Of a DNA stretch of 64,000 bases, positions 22,543 to 35,692 are shown piece by piece (position 1 is the stretch's first letter; each line of letters begins with the position of its first letter). A program made the position numbers and the translations under genes. The notes beneath the pieces were generated by a model that was not told where the DNA came from, made no database searches, and saw only the letters and a program-made list of their open reading frames with translations. This stretch comes from Artocarpus heterophyllus (taxonomy: Eukaryota; Streptophyta; Magnoliopsida; Rosales; Moraceae), in assembly GCA_025403435.1 (NCBI GenBank), contig JAJQZP010000418.1:62001-126000 (forward strand), read 5' to 3'.

Positions 22543-24472
22543 TGTTGGAAAACGAGTATACAGTAGAATTTTAAAAATCTTGAATCAAAGTATTTTCTAA
22601 AACATAAACTTAACATGCTAAATATATGAATTAATGAAAAATCTTACGTATGTCTTTTGTATACAGAAGTCAATGGAAATTCATAAAGAGAAGAATGTTC
22701 TAGAAGAGCCCTAATAAATTGGTCTTCTTTGCTATTCTCTATCCACGATCAGAGCGTGGATGGTCATATGCCGTATACTTTTTCCTCTGGTGACTTTCTT
22801 TCCAACCACTTGAGAATACTTAGAGCTAAGGTTCTTGATATTGAACAATAGCCCTCAAGGAGTTGTAGATTTTCTCTCACTAGAGTACTCACTCTATGCC
22901 TCCCAAATGATCTAAATAATAAAGAAAACTCACCCCCCATTTATAGTGGTCAAATTTCAGGTTAAATCTTATCACATTAGGCCTTAAAATTAAAGTCTGA
23001 ATTAACTTCTGATGAAAAATACATCAAAAATGTGCTATACTAATTATTGCATATTTGGTATACCGATTTGGGAGATTGGCCTACCGAACTTACTTCATTA
23101 GCCTACCAAAGTTTCCTATTGGCTTGCCAATTGTACAATAATCTAAAATCCTCAGAATGTCTTATTTTTACTTAGAAATCTTATATAGAGCCTTAGTTTT
23201 AATTCAAAAAACCCAATAGAGATATTATCTTATTAAAACAATAATATACAGATAATCCTAGAGTGAATAAAATATTATCCAAATAATTAAACATATTTAT
23301 CTTGAATTAATTTACAAAATTAATTCAACCGATAGATTAACATGAATTATTAAATCCATTCTTATCGAATTTCAGTCAAACTAATAATTTAATATAAGTT
23401 AATAATATACAGGAAAAACACGTCGTATCGTTACATGCTTTATTATGAGCTAATAAAGGAGACCCGATGGACATATGTAGTTGAAGTTCCTATAATTAGA
23501 AAATACAATATCCTAGATACATATTTATAATTATCAATTCTAACACTACTCCACTAAATCTTAAAGCTATACTCTCGAATTATATAAAATTACAAAGTTC
23601 TAATAAGCTAACCATCCATAACATATCATAATGTGTTACATAATCGACTTAAGGATAAATTTTGTTTTACCATCCCTATTATTTTTATCTTACGTTCTAT
23701 CATCTCACCATTAGAATACTTACTATTCATAAATAGTATACCATTCGGTTACACCTATGTATCCAAATGGTTGAGCACTTTAGTCTTCTAATTACAAGAT
23801 AATGCATATAAAAGAATATCATTAACTCTACAAAAGGGCTATGGATTCCATATCTATAAATAACAAGTCTATATCATTCAAGAGTCATGTCTCCATTGTA
23901 CTGGTATGCATACCATCATTAAATTAGGAGGTCACCCTTTTAGTATATCAAAAGACATAAGTCAAGAATACAGGCCTATTAGTCATTTCAGGATTAAGAC
24001 ACAACATATATGATTGTCTAAAGTGAATTGATTTAAACAAACAAAATTATTAACCAAATCAATTTAACTTTTTGTCCCGATCTAACACATCGTCACTTAT
24101 GACAATGTATCAATGTTTCTACTCACGAAGTCCTACTCTAATGATCAAGACAAGCCATCTCTTATTAAGGATGTAGACAACATAACAATCTTAGCACAAA
24201 TAAAGCACCCTACTTTATTTCCTCGATTGTGGACCTTATCATTTAGACCATCACTTCTAATATTTATGTATTCCACATAATCTATCCATCATATGTATTA
24301 TCTTAAAGGTTTAGACCGATAGTCTTAGACTTTTTATTTGCTTTTCATACATTTAATAGAAATAAACATAAAGAAGATAGTATTTGGTATATAAATAATA
24401 ATAAGCTTTTCTTAATAAAATATCTCCAAAAACATACTAAAACATTAACTCTTTAGGGCATAATGTCTAACA
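22543..24472 (-). mobile_element. Solo LTR-A, minus-oriented
   Basis: On the minus strand it starts TGTTAGACATTATGCCC and ends TTTTCCAACA, 1.93 kb, and is collinear with 8581-10598. It includes the GGCC motif cluster (23059-23132) and a TATA box (minus strand CTATAAATGGGG, near 22936). No convincing 5 bp target duplication: flanks read GTATA and ACATA. With the arm at 21143-22400 it forms a 3.3 kb inverted repeat. Confidence 0.85.
23059..23132. repeat. GGCC motif cluster in inverted LTR-A
   Basis: Three diverged copies: TTGGCCTACCGAA, TTAGCCTACCAAA and TTGGCTTGCCAAT, at the position equivalent to 10001-10081. The core TTGGCTTGCCAA is again a perfect palindrome around TT, although the bases have drifted. 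Confidence 0.6.
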
Positions 24473-26193
24473 ACATATTATTTTGTCCTAATTTTGGTAC
24501 TTCTGTTAGTTGGCCGCTAAGTTTTTATAGAAAAAACCATATGCTATTTATATGATAGGCAGTTAAATTAATAAAATTTGGGATAAAGGCCCTTGAGACT
24601 AAAACTGAAAAGACTGTAAAGTTTAAAGACCAAATCAAAAAAATATATAAATTTTATTGACCAAAACTAAAAAACATATAAAGTTACAGGACTATTTATG
24701 GACATTATTATCTTTATTATATTTTTGTATTAGTTTAATTGCTTAAAGCTATCAAAATGGTGAAAAAAAGTTGATGTTGAATAAATAATAATTCAACAAT
24801 ACATAAAAATAGTAAAATAATATCAAAACATCAAAATAATATATTTTCTTATCATTTTTCACAAACTTTACATTTCATTCAATTAACATTGTTGTTCTTT
24901 AATCGATGTCTCAAATTGAGAACGGTCACCAAATAGTTGGCACAGTTTGAAAATTTGTTTTGCCATGTCTCTTTCAAAAACACAAGCTAATATGGCAGTG
25001 AAAAATCATCAAAAAACTGATTAGTAGATTCTCGATGGAGGTCAAGAAATGATTCCAGCTGTTTGAAAAAGTAGACTAGTAAAAAAATATATAATTGCTG
25101 TGTGACGGTGTTACAAAAGGGTGAAAAGACCGAGACAAAATTGTCCCTCCTATGCTTGTACTCCATCTAGGAGGGACAAGCTTTATGTGTGGGTGCAACT
25201 TCTTGAATTTGTTACATGAGATTGAGATTGCCAACACTTTAACAGCTAGGGTATGGATTTTTGGGTAATGCACCCAAAACATTACAGCATCATGGCTAGG
25301 TAAAGACATGTTTCTGAGCACAAACAAATTTAGTGTTTGGAAGCAAGTTAAAACAAAGCTCCAACACCTCTACTGTAAATATCTCACATGCTATATTGTA
25401 AAGTAAAAGTTTATTACAGTATGAAGCTCTCACATGCTGCGTTTAAATTTTAACTTCAAGTTTCAATTTAATTCCTAAACTCTTTCACAATTGGCAGACC
25501 AGGTAAAAGTTTTAAAAAACACTAGCCAACTGGTGGTGCATGTGTCTCTAAGTCAGACAACTTAAACATACTAGCCAATTGGCAATGCCTTGCCTGTGTC
25601 TCGAAAGTAAATCCGAAAAAAAAATGCCAAACTAGGATAAATATTTGATGATTCAAAAGTGTCCTACCAATGTTGGTACTCATTTGTATCCTACCAAAAA
25701 ATTCTTGCCAGATGAATTTCAAAAAAATAGTAAATAGATACTGAGAGTGAAAACCTACTGTACAAGAAAGCTTAGTCCTGATGACAAGTTAAAAGGTCAA
25801 GTGTAAGCCTTCTCTTCATCTATCAGGAATGATTACCTTCCTGGGATATATATCAAGGCAACAAATATACTCAAGAAACTAGAAAGGTAGATAAATTAAA
25901 TAAAAGAGTGAAAGCAGCAGCATATGGGTACACAATGCACATGGCAAAAATAAATATTGAATTAATTTTATTCAACTCTTTCGAAAAGAAACGTGATTCA
26001 TTTAGCTTCTGCAAGAAAATCAAACTATACATGTGATGTTCAGTGATTTGAATTGATCATATTATATACACATCTTCTTTGATTCGTGGTAGTTACGAGG
26101 ATTGGAAAAGGACTTAATGTAGATTGGACATTTTACTTTTATATATGATACAGTTCACCAATATGTCACAATTGAGGTCTTTTGGCAGTAAAA
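24473..26193. other. Non-coding stretch 3' of the ABC1 kinase copy B
   Basis: AT-rich. Short frames (for example 25076-25327 minus) resemble nothing I recognise. A local word ACTAGCCAAxTGG is repeated at about 25521 and 25569. Confidence 0.5.
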
Positions 26194-27303
26194 TTAAGCT
26201 CGTTTTCTACAAAATGTGTCCCGAATGATGCGGGCTAAAGTTCGAGAAGTTAATCGATTGACCACTTCAGGCAGTATTGTGGCAGAGATGCCCGGTAGCA
26301 CTGGAAGAAGCTCTTGAACAACCCGATCAACATTTATATCCTGTTGATTCCCCACAAAAATATTACAGAAGTGAGACTAGAATTAGTATCCGAGAAAGGA
26401 ACGAAAAAAAAAAATCAACATTCCAAGTCAAGTATGAACTAGCATGTAAAGTACCTGATTTGATGTTGTTGATATTGAACTTCCTACGGTCAAGAACTAG
26501 ACGACTGTTTGAACATTGTTCAATATGACTTTGTCCTCCTCAGTTATTGTGGGTAGAAGCCCCGCCGGCTTGAAAGGTCCAAAAGTAGGAACCATACTGA
26601 AAATAGGAGTAGGATTTCCTAGTCCAAGAAGCGCCATTATATGCACCAATTGTTCCCTCGTGATGCATCAATGCCCTTCACAATCTAATTTGCATATCAA
26701 AGACAATGGCCAAATATTTTAGCAGACATGCGTGAATTTGGTGATAAAACAAAAACTAAATTAAACTAAACTGTCTTTGATATTGAACAAAATGCATTTC
26801 AACAGGAACAATTAGACGAAGTCCTGAAAAAATGTGAAGTACACTTCCAGAACGCAAAAAAGTAAAAATCCTCAAACGAAATTTATGATCAATCATAACA
26901 GCCTAGGACATCCATTTTTGGTCTCTTTCTAAATATACGCTTATTAATTGTCAATTTGGTGATCACTAAACCATCAAGTATTCGCCTTTGTCATGGTTTA
27001 AGAGATACCATTAACACCTTGTTTCCCAAAAAGAAAGAGGAAAGAGATACCATAACTCTTTTGCGTTAATAAATCTGCATGTAATGTATTATATCCATTA
27101 CTTCTTGCTAAATTTTTGCATTGTTCAAGTATCAAATGCCTAGATGATCTCTTATGAACACCTACCCAGAATTTAACAAGCCAGATAAGCAGAGATGAAT
27201 CATGAAGTATTAGATAAAATCCTGATAATTCAAAAAAGTAATTACAGGAAGTAACTCATCAAAAAGAAATTCTCAAAAAAAATTTCCTTTGTCAGACAGC
27301 AGA

Positions 27304-28110
27304 TGTAACACCCGCCATTTTTCATGTAATGGTTCATGATAGAAAATTAACGATGTTAAGTATTTTTTTATGAAATAATGTTAAAAACTATTTATTTTAA
27401 GTATGATGATAGGTAACGATCATGTGAACTTGAAGCGCTCAAGGTGTTCATGTCATTTATGATGTGCATAAGTAGATATTAAATGTTTTATTTGTGGGTA
27501 ATGTTGTGTGTAACACTTCGGCAGACCAAACTTTCTAATTCGGTAGGCCAAATTATTCCTTTTAGGCGGCATGCTGATGGATTTCATCAGCAGGCCGGAC
27601 TGAGCAGTCGGCAAGCCGAAGACTGTTAATGAGCAATCAGTAGAAATCTCTCAAAATTTGTGACGATGATGATTATTGTGATTGGATAAAATATTTTGAG
27701 TAATTGGCATATTTTTTGGTCTTTTTCCTTATTTCATAGGATGGAATATTTGACTTCTTATGATGAATGGATAATTGATAGAATTTCCCATTTTAAAAAG
27801 GTGAAATTTGGTAAGTGGAGCAAACTCGTTAACTTTCCCCCAACCCTCTCCCTTCCCCATGTGAATTTCCCTCAATTTAAGTTAGGAAATCCTAATATTA
27901 TAGAGAATATTGATCCCTCAGTATTATTTTCATTCACATGAATTTCACTCTTACTTTATCACACACTCTCTCTCTCCCTCTCTCTCTAAATTATCTCGGA
28001 CACTTTCTCTCATTCCATCTCCACGTTCTTTTCCCTTCTTCTCTCCTTTATTTTCCTACAAATATTTGAATGAAATATTGAGTTTTCTTTAATAATGAAA
28101 ACAAGAGTTT
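27304..28110 (+). mobile_element. Truncated Gypsy-type LTR within ABC1 kinase copy B
   Basis: Starts TGTAACACCCGCCATTTTT, the typical start of plant Gypsy LTRs, and resembles in layout the LTR at 51700 (TGTAATGCCCG). It has a GGCC motif cluster at 27517-27621, then a CT-rich tract with CTCTCTCTCCCTCTCTCTC near 27965. The right end is not defined. It occupies the place where several kinase exons are missing. Confidence 0.5.
27517..27621. repeat. GGCC motif cluster in 27304 LTR fragment
   Basis: TCGGCAGACCAA, TCGGTAGGCCAA, CAGCAGGCCGGA and the perfect palindrome TCGGCAAGCCGA, within about 105 bases. Confidence 0.7.
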
Positions 28111-30329
28111 GACGATACATTTGGTACCTTGCTAAGAAACCAATCCTTATTTTCCAACCACACATTGTCTAACCAAATCCAATTCCCTCTCGATATGTTC
28201 CTCGAAAAATCCAATTCGTGTGGACTCTTCCCCAACTAAAGAAGAGATCTTCGTAGAATTGCCATACATGAAATTGAGCACAATTTTGCAAAGAAATAGC
28301 CCACTTGTTTCTCGAGAAGAGAGACAGTGAAAAATAAGAGTTAACCAACCACACAATGAAGTCATAACAAAGAACTAGGAAAATTGTTATTTGGGACTAC
28401 AGGTTGCTACCATTTTCAAAATACATTAACTAGCTTTTTCAAGTCAAGAAACACTATTTCAAGCTTGACGGGGCAGGAAAAGAAGATTAAAATTTGTTGG
28501 TTAACACCGTATGCATACACGTAAATTTGAATACTAAGACCAACTATAGAGAAAAGGACTCAACTATGGAGAAAAGGGCTAACTGAAGTAATCATTTCAC
28601 TTCAGATACCAACTATCCATAAGCATTATATAAAGCCACAAGTCAAACAGCTTCAAATGCAGACCAGGTACCAAAAAGTCATATGTCAACTAGTTAGCAA
28701 TTATTTACTGTTTACAATAACATCTTCTTTTTATGTGCACATTTCCACTAAACACGTCAGCAATGTCTGATAAAACTACTGCCAAAATAGTGTTTGCACC
28801 AGTGCCTGGGTCATCATCATATGTCCATGCGATAAAGAAGTATAGTTATAAGAATATCATTTACCTGTGAAATATAAGGATAGGCCTCATCCACGATCGC
28901 AAAATCAGGATTTCCAACCAAAGCTATGCCTTCAAGTACCAATTGCTCTGATTATGAGAGCAAAATAAGGAGGTATCCGAACTGGATAATCAAATGTTAT
29001 TTGTGCCAGGTCTGCTGCCAGCTCCTGGAAATTGATATTTTTGGCTCCTCCACCTTCAAGTGCCTGATCAAAAAACTTGGCCAAAACAGGCAAAATAGGT
29101 TCCAGATTAACACCTTTTGGAATGAAATCGAGTTTAACGAAGTCCTTGACAATGGCTCCATAATCACGATGGATAAGGTGAGCTATGGCTTCAATTATCC
29201 CATACTTCTGATCATCCGTTAATTTTGTGACAAGACCTATAACAGAAAAATAAGAAGCTCATAAACAAGTCTTCAAAAAAAAACGACCATATTTGGAGTA
29301 TTTAAGACCAAAAAAACATCAATCATTGATCAAGAGATCTTTGGATTGCGGATACATTACAAGTCATAGTATATTTGCAAAGCAATTTCTGCAATTGTCT
29401 AACTATTGATAGTGTTATGAACTATTCTCAGTGAAACATGGAATGGTTATTATAAACTGAAGATTTGGCACAATTACTGTATTCAATTTCATAAAGTCTA
29501 TGGCATTTTAAATGCCAAATTGTAAAGATGCAGGCGTGCGCGCACACATATTGTGTATTTTCAATAAACATATTCAAAGTTTAGGTTCACTCATTTTTCC
29601 CCCACCTTAGCTCTGGACACAATTTTATTTGACCAAGTGAATGCATGGGATCTCAGCTTAATCATATCATTTTTAACGTTTTAAATTTTGGGGATGAAAG
29701 AAGACAAAACATCACGAGTTTCAACCTTATCGTAATAAGACATTCTTGTCTCTCAAGTAAAGAAGTCTGGTTTGACTTTCACAGGAAGAAGTTCAGTCTC
29801 GCTTTTTCCTTTATTGTTTACAAGTGTGCGCGCGCTCACGCATGCCTATGTCATAAGAAGTATATCTGCATCTGAGAATGCTGAAAAGTCAATACAACTT
29901 AAGAATGTAGAACTGAATATAAGCTATGTAATTAAATAAAAATTTGTGCATTTTGTGAATGCAGAAAGATTATTTTGGTATACTTAATGAAGTAGATTGT
30001 TACCGAAACCAAGTATAGCTAGCCTCCCATCTGGAGTCCGGATCAAATTTCCAGGATGCGGGTCAGCATGAAAAAACCCAGTATCAAGTAACTGTAAATA
30101 AAAATGACAAAAAAATTAACTGACTTCAACTTATAATAGATAAAGATCTGTCCAAACCTTTGACACAATTATGGACAAAACCCTCATTGCTTTGGAATTT
30201 GAACAAGTTAAGAGAAAAACCAGTAGACAAGATTCTCTTTCCAGTAAAAGTATATGCCCTAATAAGTAGTATTTCTAAAAAACAAAAAAAAAATAAAGGA
30301 AGAAACCAATCACGTGAAAAATACCATGA

Positions 30330-30392
30330 TATATACACACACACACGCACACACATACACATACATATATACCTATATACATACAATTTCTA
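30330..30392. repeat. (CA)n / (TA)n-rich microsatellite in intron
   Basis: Interrupted ACACAC and ATACAT repeats in an intron of ABC1 kinase copy B. Confidence 0.85.
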
Positions 30393-30974
30393 AGCCTATT
30401 GACAAATTACCTGCTTCAAATAGCACATGACCCCAACATTGACCAATTCTCCAACATCGCTTTCCGTACTTTGTGAAAGCTTTTCTCCTTCTATCCATTG
30501 AGTAGTGAGAACCTTTCTTGATGTATATTTGCGGTATGTTTTTGGAACAAAAACCTGTAGCACAAGAAACAAGCATTAAAAGCTTTTATGCAAGATGCTA
30601 CAAGGAACATGACGTTAAAAGTGCCGTTTAGAGGAAAGGTTGCTTGGAAATTATGAGTGGAAAAAAAGGACTTATAGTCACGCGAGCTATTCCTTGGGAT
30701 CATGACTGCTGAAAAGGAAAAATAACCTTCACTAATATCAACTCCTATTAGTTTTCCTACTAACAACTTCAAAAGGCACTAAATGCATTTTTGACCAATG
30801 CACTTTCGAAAATACTTGATAATTGAGATTAATATCAACGAGTGCAAGTTGGAAAAAGAATCTTCTTTACTGTTTGATGCACTCTTGCAAACATCTATCT
30901 GTATTATTCTTTGAGAAAAACAGTTTTGTGTCAATTCCAGAAATGAATACAACTAAACATGAGTGCTTCCATAC

Positions 30975-31189
30975 AGGGGCGAAGCCAGAAAAATTAGTCA
31001 AGAAGGGCAGAGGTGGAGCAATTAAAGAGATGGAGAATTTTAGGGAAGACAAAATAAAATTTCAGGGGGGCTAGGTGCAATTTTAAGAGGGGTAAAACAC
31101 TAGTTTTATTACATTTCATTTACAAATTTACAAGAAAACAAAAGTTTAAGGGAGCGGCCGCCATCCCTAGTCTGTGAGTGGCTCCGCTC
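30975..31189. mobile_element. Possible small non-autonomous DNA transposon (MITE)
   Basis: About 215 bases bounded by AGGGGCGAAGCCAG at the left and, reversed, GAGCGGAGCCAC at the right: imperfect terminal inverted repeats of the GGGGCGGAGCC type common in plant transposons. CATAC occurs on both sides (30970-30974 and 31190-31194). Lies in an intron of copy B. Confidence 0.35.
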
Positions 31190-31236
31190 CATACGAGGCT
31201 GTGAGGAGAAAGAAAAAATAAAAACAAAAACAAAAA

Positions 31237-31258
31237 TAATAATAATAATAATAATAAT
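31237..31258. repeat. (AAT)n microsatellite
   Basis: About seven ATA/AAT repeats in an intron of ABC1 kinase copy B. Confidence 0.9.
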
Positions 31259-32330
31259 GAACGGGGTAAATTTTTTGCGTTGCAATCCTTGGTTAGCACA
31301 ACTTTTAAACAGACAAGTATAAACCACTTGTACATCCTACACTTCTTTGTAGAATACATAGAATAAAAAGCTAGCAAATTAGCTGCAGCATGCAGTTCCA
31401 TAAGTACAACTCTAGATTACGATATTGGTGAATTTAATTAGTACCCATTGTTCAAGAAAAATATAATGTTTAGCAAGAACAGAATAGCATCTAGTTCCTG
31501 CTAAGATGCAGTTTGATCATCTCGTTTATATTATACTTAATATCAGTAAAATAAAAATGAAGTTTGTATATAATAAAAGCAAGATAAAACGAGTCACCTG
31601 TGGAAGGTCCTTCCTCATCATTTCATAAAAAAGCATTCCATTTTCACCTTCATTAACATAATCCAGCTCTTCAAAGAAACGGGCTGCCCATTCATCAACC
31701 AACCCAACCACGTCTACGGAAATCTGAAATGAATCAACAAGAAGGATCGAAGAGAGGAAAAGAAATCATTAATGCTACATGCACCCCATTTACATCAAAT
31801 AAGTATTTGAGGGAGTTCAGTTACTCTTAAGTACGTTATAGGAAAAAACTACCTGAGGAAACTTTGGCACAACCAAACCCAGATTCCGTATGACGAAGAG
31901 ATCAATTGTTACAGTCTCAAGAACAAAAGGCCTTTGCACTTTAACAGCCACCATATCACCATTTTCTTTCAATCGGCCCTTGTACACTTGTCCAAGCGAT
32001 GTTGCCATGGATTTACACCACGAGATTGAATAACGTACTAGCCATGAACTTCAGAAGACTAAACTATGTGATTTTTGTTTTTGTTTACATATTTTTTATA
32101 CATAAGAAAAAACCTTTTCATTGATAATTAATCAATTACAAAAAAACAAAATGAGGTATCCTCAAAAACAAAGGAAAACAGGATTTTTTTTTCCCAAACA
32201 CAAAAAAGTTAAACTTTTATATTACAACCAGAGAGCATAATCTTTTAAAATAAATATCAGAGATATTACCAGCAGCAATTGGAGAAGAAGACAGTTCAGA
32301 GTAGATATTCTGCCACAGTTGACCAAGCTC

Positions 32331-35300
32331 CTCCTCAATTAGAGCCATAGCTACATCATCTGGGAATGAAGGAACCTTCACAACCAAACGGAAAAATCAG
32401 CTTCAAAAGAAAATGAAGAAAATCACTGACAGGCAGTTTTTAGTCTGATTTTTGCTAAGAATTACTAACTTAATGTAGCAACTGTCATTAATTATCATAT
32501 ACTTGAAAACCTCTTAATGGATTATCTCACTTATTGTAAACGTCGCCGTTACTTAACTTTTAAAACATACCTTTGAGTAAATCTCTAAATTTTTAGGAAC
32601 ATTTTTTTTTTTAAATCCTTTTAAAGTTAACTTTACTAATTCTGTTTTAAAACTATTTTTACTTTTATTTTTTTTCAACAACTAATTAGTTAGTAACATA
32701 GTTAATTTCAAAATTTATATATATAGTAACAAAATTTTAAAGTTATATACAAGACTCATGAGTCATAGTCATCAAAACAGTCATTATTATAGTCATCAAA
32801 ACATAAGTGGGAATCTAAGCACATGGTATCCATTTTTCATATCTCTACTTTGATCGTCCGCCGATTCACCACCATCCATTAGACATTACTGACAGATTGT
32901 TTACCGACAGTATGAATATTCTTGGATGAACTTCGCTCAACAAGTAGGAATTGTAAACTCACAAAATGTTTAAAGTAGTATGTAATCATTTGAAAAGCAT
33001 GTATTGGCTACGAATGCACTGTATTATACTCAATTATGAACTTGTCTTATTATTAATCGGGCCCGAGTAGTTGTACTGGTTGCATGCGATCAATGTGATG
33101 TTAGGGCTTGCAAGGTCCCAACAACACCGTGACCAATTATAATTTATTACTTTTTTTTAACATGGAGCCTCATCATGGATCGAGAGGTTGGTACGACTTT
33201 CTTGGTTAATTCTTCATTAAAGTTTCACTAGTTATTTTAGTGAACATGAAATATGACATGGCATATCATACTGAAAGCTTAACATGCTAGCAACGTATTA
33301 AAAACCTTTATTTTAAACTATTCATACTGTAGGTGAGATTCCTACTTACTTGTATTAGTGAAGTAGACTCCTCTATCAATTCTAAGTTCCTCTTTCTATA
33401 CTAAATTAATCTATACAAACACCCACTACGAGTGTGTAAAAATTTCCTATTTTAGGCTATTAAATTTTAGCATAGCCATAAGAATTTGATCATTTTGTTG
33501 GATTGTAAATTCCTTTACCAAGTGGTCATGAGTTTCACCATTTCTATTTTTACTAAATCTCATAATATTCAAAACGTCTCTAAACATCGAAAACTAAAAG
33601 TTCCGTCTCTAAACTCAGTTTTGTTCAAAACATCGAAAACTAAAAGTTTTGTGTTCGGAAAAATTTTCGAAAACGTCCCTAAGGCTTTCGTTCATGCATT
33701 CAAATTTTGTGGAAAATTTTTCCACAACCCAAAATTTGCAAAAACATAATTCTAACATGCCATGATAAACTTTTACGTCACATACAAACACAAACTATAT
33801 TAATCTCACATAAATAATTATTACAACATATTTCCTCACCCAATCATTAAATCCCTCATAAGCTTATAAACTTTATTCTTAAGGAAATTTATGGAAATGC
33901 TTGAATTACTTACCCTTGATGACAACTCTTAGATGGGTGATCTTAAATCTTCTAGCTCCACTCTTTTCTTCCTCTTGAATCAACACTAAAACAAAACTTA
34001 ATCATATAAAATATCTAGCTTGTTTTGGCCTTCATAAAAAAAAAATGCTATCTTAGTAAAATGTTTTCCTTCTCTTTGTTAGGGAAAAAAAAAAAAAGAA
34101 GAAAGAAAAGGTGTAGATATTACCTTAATCCCAAAGTTCTAAAATCTCCACCATGTTCTTTTTTCTTCTTTATTGGAGCTAGTTTTGAGTTATGACAAGG
34201 GTGGAGAAATGTTTCAAACATAGCTAGATATATTTTTTTTTTGAGCTTGGTAAATTAGTGACGACAATGGAAGAATTTAGTGATTTTTGTTTTTTGGCTT
34301 TTTCTTTTCTTGGAGGCTTTGGTTATTCGGTGGAGAGTATGGAAGTGAGTATTGGAAATCCTTTTTTTTTTTTTTTTTTTGCCTTTTTTTTCTTTTGGAG
34401 GCTTGGTTATTCGGTGGAGAGGTTGGAAGTAAGTGGTAGAAATTTTGTTTTTTTTTTTTTTCTTCTGTTGGAATGCACGGGTGAGAATGGTAAGAAGAAA
34501 GGGAAAAATGAAAAAAAAAAAAAAAAGTTATATGCAATGGCTTGTGTTCTTTATTTATAGCCTTAGCTTAAACTAGTCTTTCTCTCTATATCATGGTTCA
34601 TTAACCCATAAGTGGCTTAGAAAAATGAAAAAAATGGCTAATCTTCCCCCTATTGTGGTGCCTTTGTTGGAAAAAGAGTGGAGTGTTAGGTTGCACTTCA
34701 TTTATGGTAAAGGACAACCATCGTCTTGGTGAAGCTTAATTTAAGGGTACTTGTGCATTTCTTGCAAGTAACCTCTAAGCAGATAAATTTTATACTGTCA
34801 GCAATAATTAACTTAGCTAATAGAAGATTTTATTACTTGACTAATCTTTTCTTATTTTTTTCAAATACTATGACACGTTAATCACAGTATGAACTGATAT
34901 CAATTAAAGTTTAATCTCATATTGTTTTTTACTGCATTAAGTCTAAAAATTTATTTTAGACTTAATAAAAATGTGAATTTGGCTTTTTCAATATCTGGGC
35001 TCAATAATGACTAGTTTTTAACAGTGTCACTATCTGAATTTGTATAGCATTTTCTGTCGATACAATTACTCGCATAGCTTTGTTTTCGAATAAATTGGCA
35101 ATTAAGGATCTAATTTGAGTTAGAGAATTTCTCGGCACACTACTAACTTAGTACTAACCTAGAAATTCTCATAATTAAAATTTCTCGTGTTCTTATAGAT
35201 AAATTTCTCCCGCCTTAGTTGCACTGAAATTTATTAGTCTCTTTATTAAATTACAACAGTTAATTAATTAACTATAGAGTCTTTTATAGAATTTTTAGAA

Positions 35301-35692
35301 CATTCATATGTTAATTTCATAAATTTTTCAATCACGCATTTCATACACAACGTCTCTAGGAAAATCTTTGATTTAAACAGGTAAATTACACTATTTAATT
35401 CTATGATTTTCTTGGTCATTACACTTGTTTGCTTCTCAAGCCACGTATGTAAAGGATGACGTCTATCTGCTTTGAATTCAACTTGAAAATCTAACTCAAT
35501 ATCGAACAGACAACAAAAGTCAACAAAAACTTTACCTTATCACAAAGCTTTTGCAGCTCAGTCATTGCAGTTGGCGACAGTATATCCGGTCGAATGCTTA
35601 ATGCTTGCCCAAGTTTGATATATGCTGGACCCAAAGAGGTTACTATCTCCCTTAGCTCAATCGCTCTAGCAACTTCATTCTGGGAACAAAAA
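32331..35692. repeat. Segmental duplication, copy B (partner 1-3378)
   Basis: Direct copy of the left window edge, including exon 32270-32375 (in part), a 3.2 kb intron and exon 35536-35679. Similarity ends about 13 bases past the exon acceptor. The block to the left of 32331 cannot be compared because its partner is outside the window. Confidence 0.93.

Larger units (their letters stand above)
26194..35679 (-). pseudogene. ABC1/ADCK-family kinase, copy B, decayed
   Basis: Exons read on the minus strand, in gene order: 35536-35679 (KxGQ block), 32270-32375, 31853-32001 (SLGQVYKGRLKENGD, AVKVQRP), 31598-31723, 30411-30554, 30004-30091 (HADPHPGN), 28865-29236, 26455-26684 and 26194-26340 (ELLPVLPGISA, stop TAA). 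The order and most splice borders are as in plant plastid ABC1 kinases. Lesions: the acceptor before 32001 reads CAA instead of CAG; the metal-binding DFG reads GFG (GGT for GAT) near 30010; frameshifts near 28936 (2 bases lost after RAIG) and 26667 (1 base lost after KGID); TAG within VILNNVQTVV*FLT near 26500. The stretch of roughly 170 codons expected between 28865 and 26684 is not found; an LTR-like fragment sits there. No exons upstream of 35679 are recognised. Confidence 0.9.

Noticed and set aside
22543..24472. Assigning a target-site duplication to the inverted LTR-A
   Set aside because: Flanks GTATA and ACATA agree at only three of five positions; not convincing.
28147..28365. 72-codon minus-strand frame in the gap of the kinase pseudogene
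   Set aside because: No recognisable kinase or transposon motif; position between an LTR-like fragment and an exon makes chance more likely.
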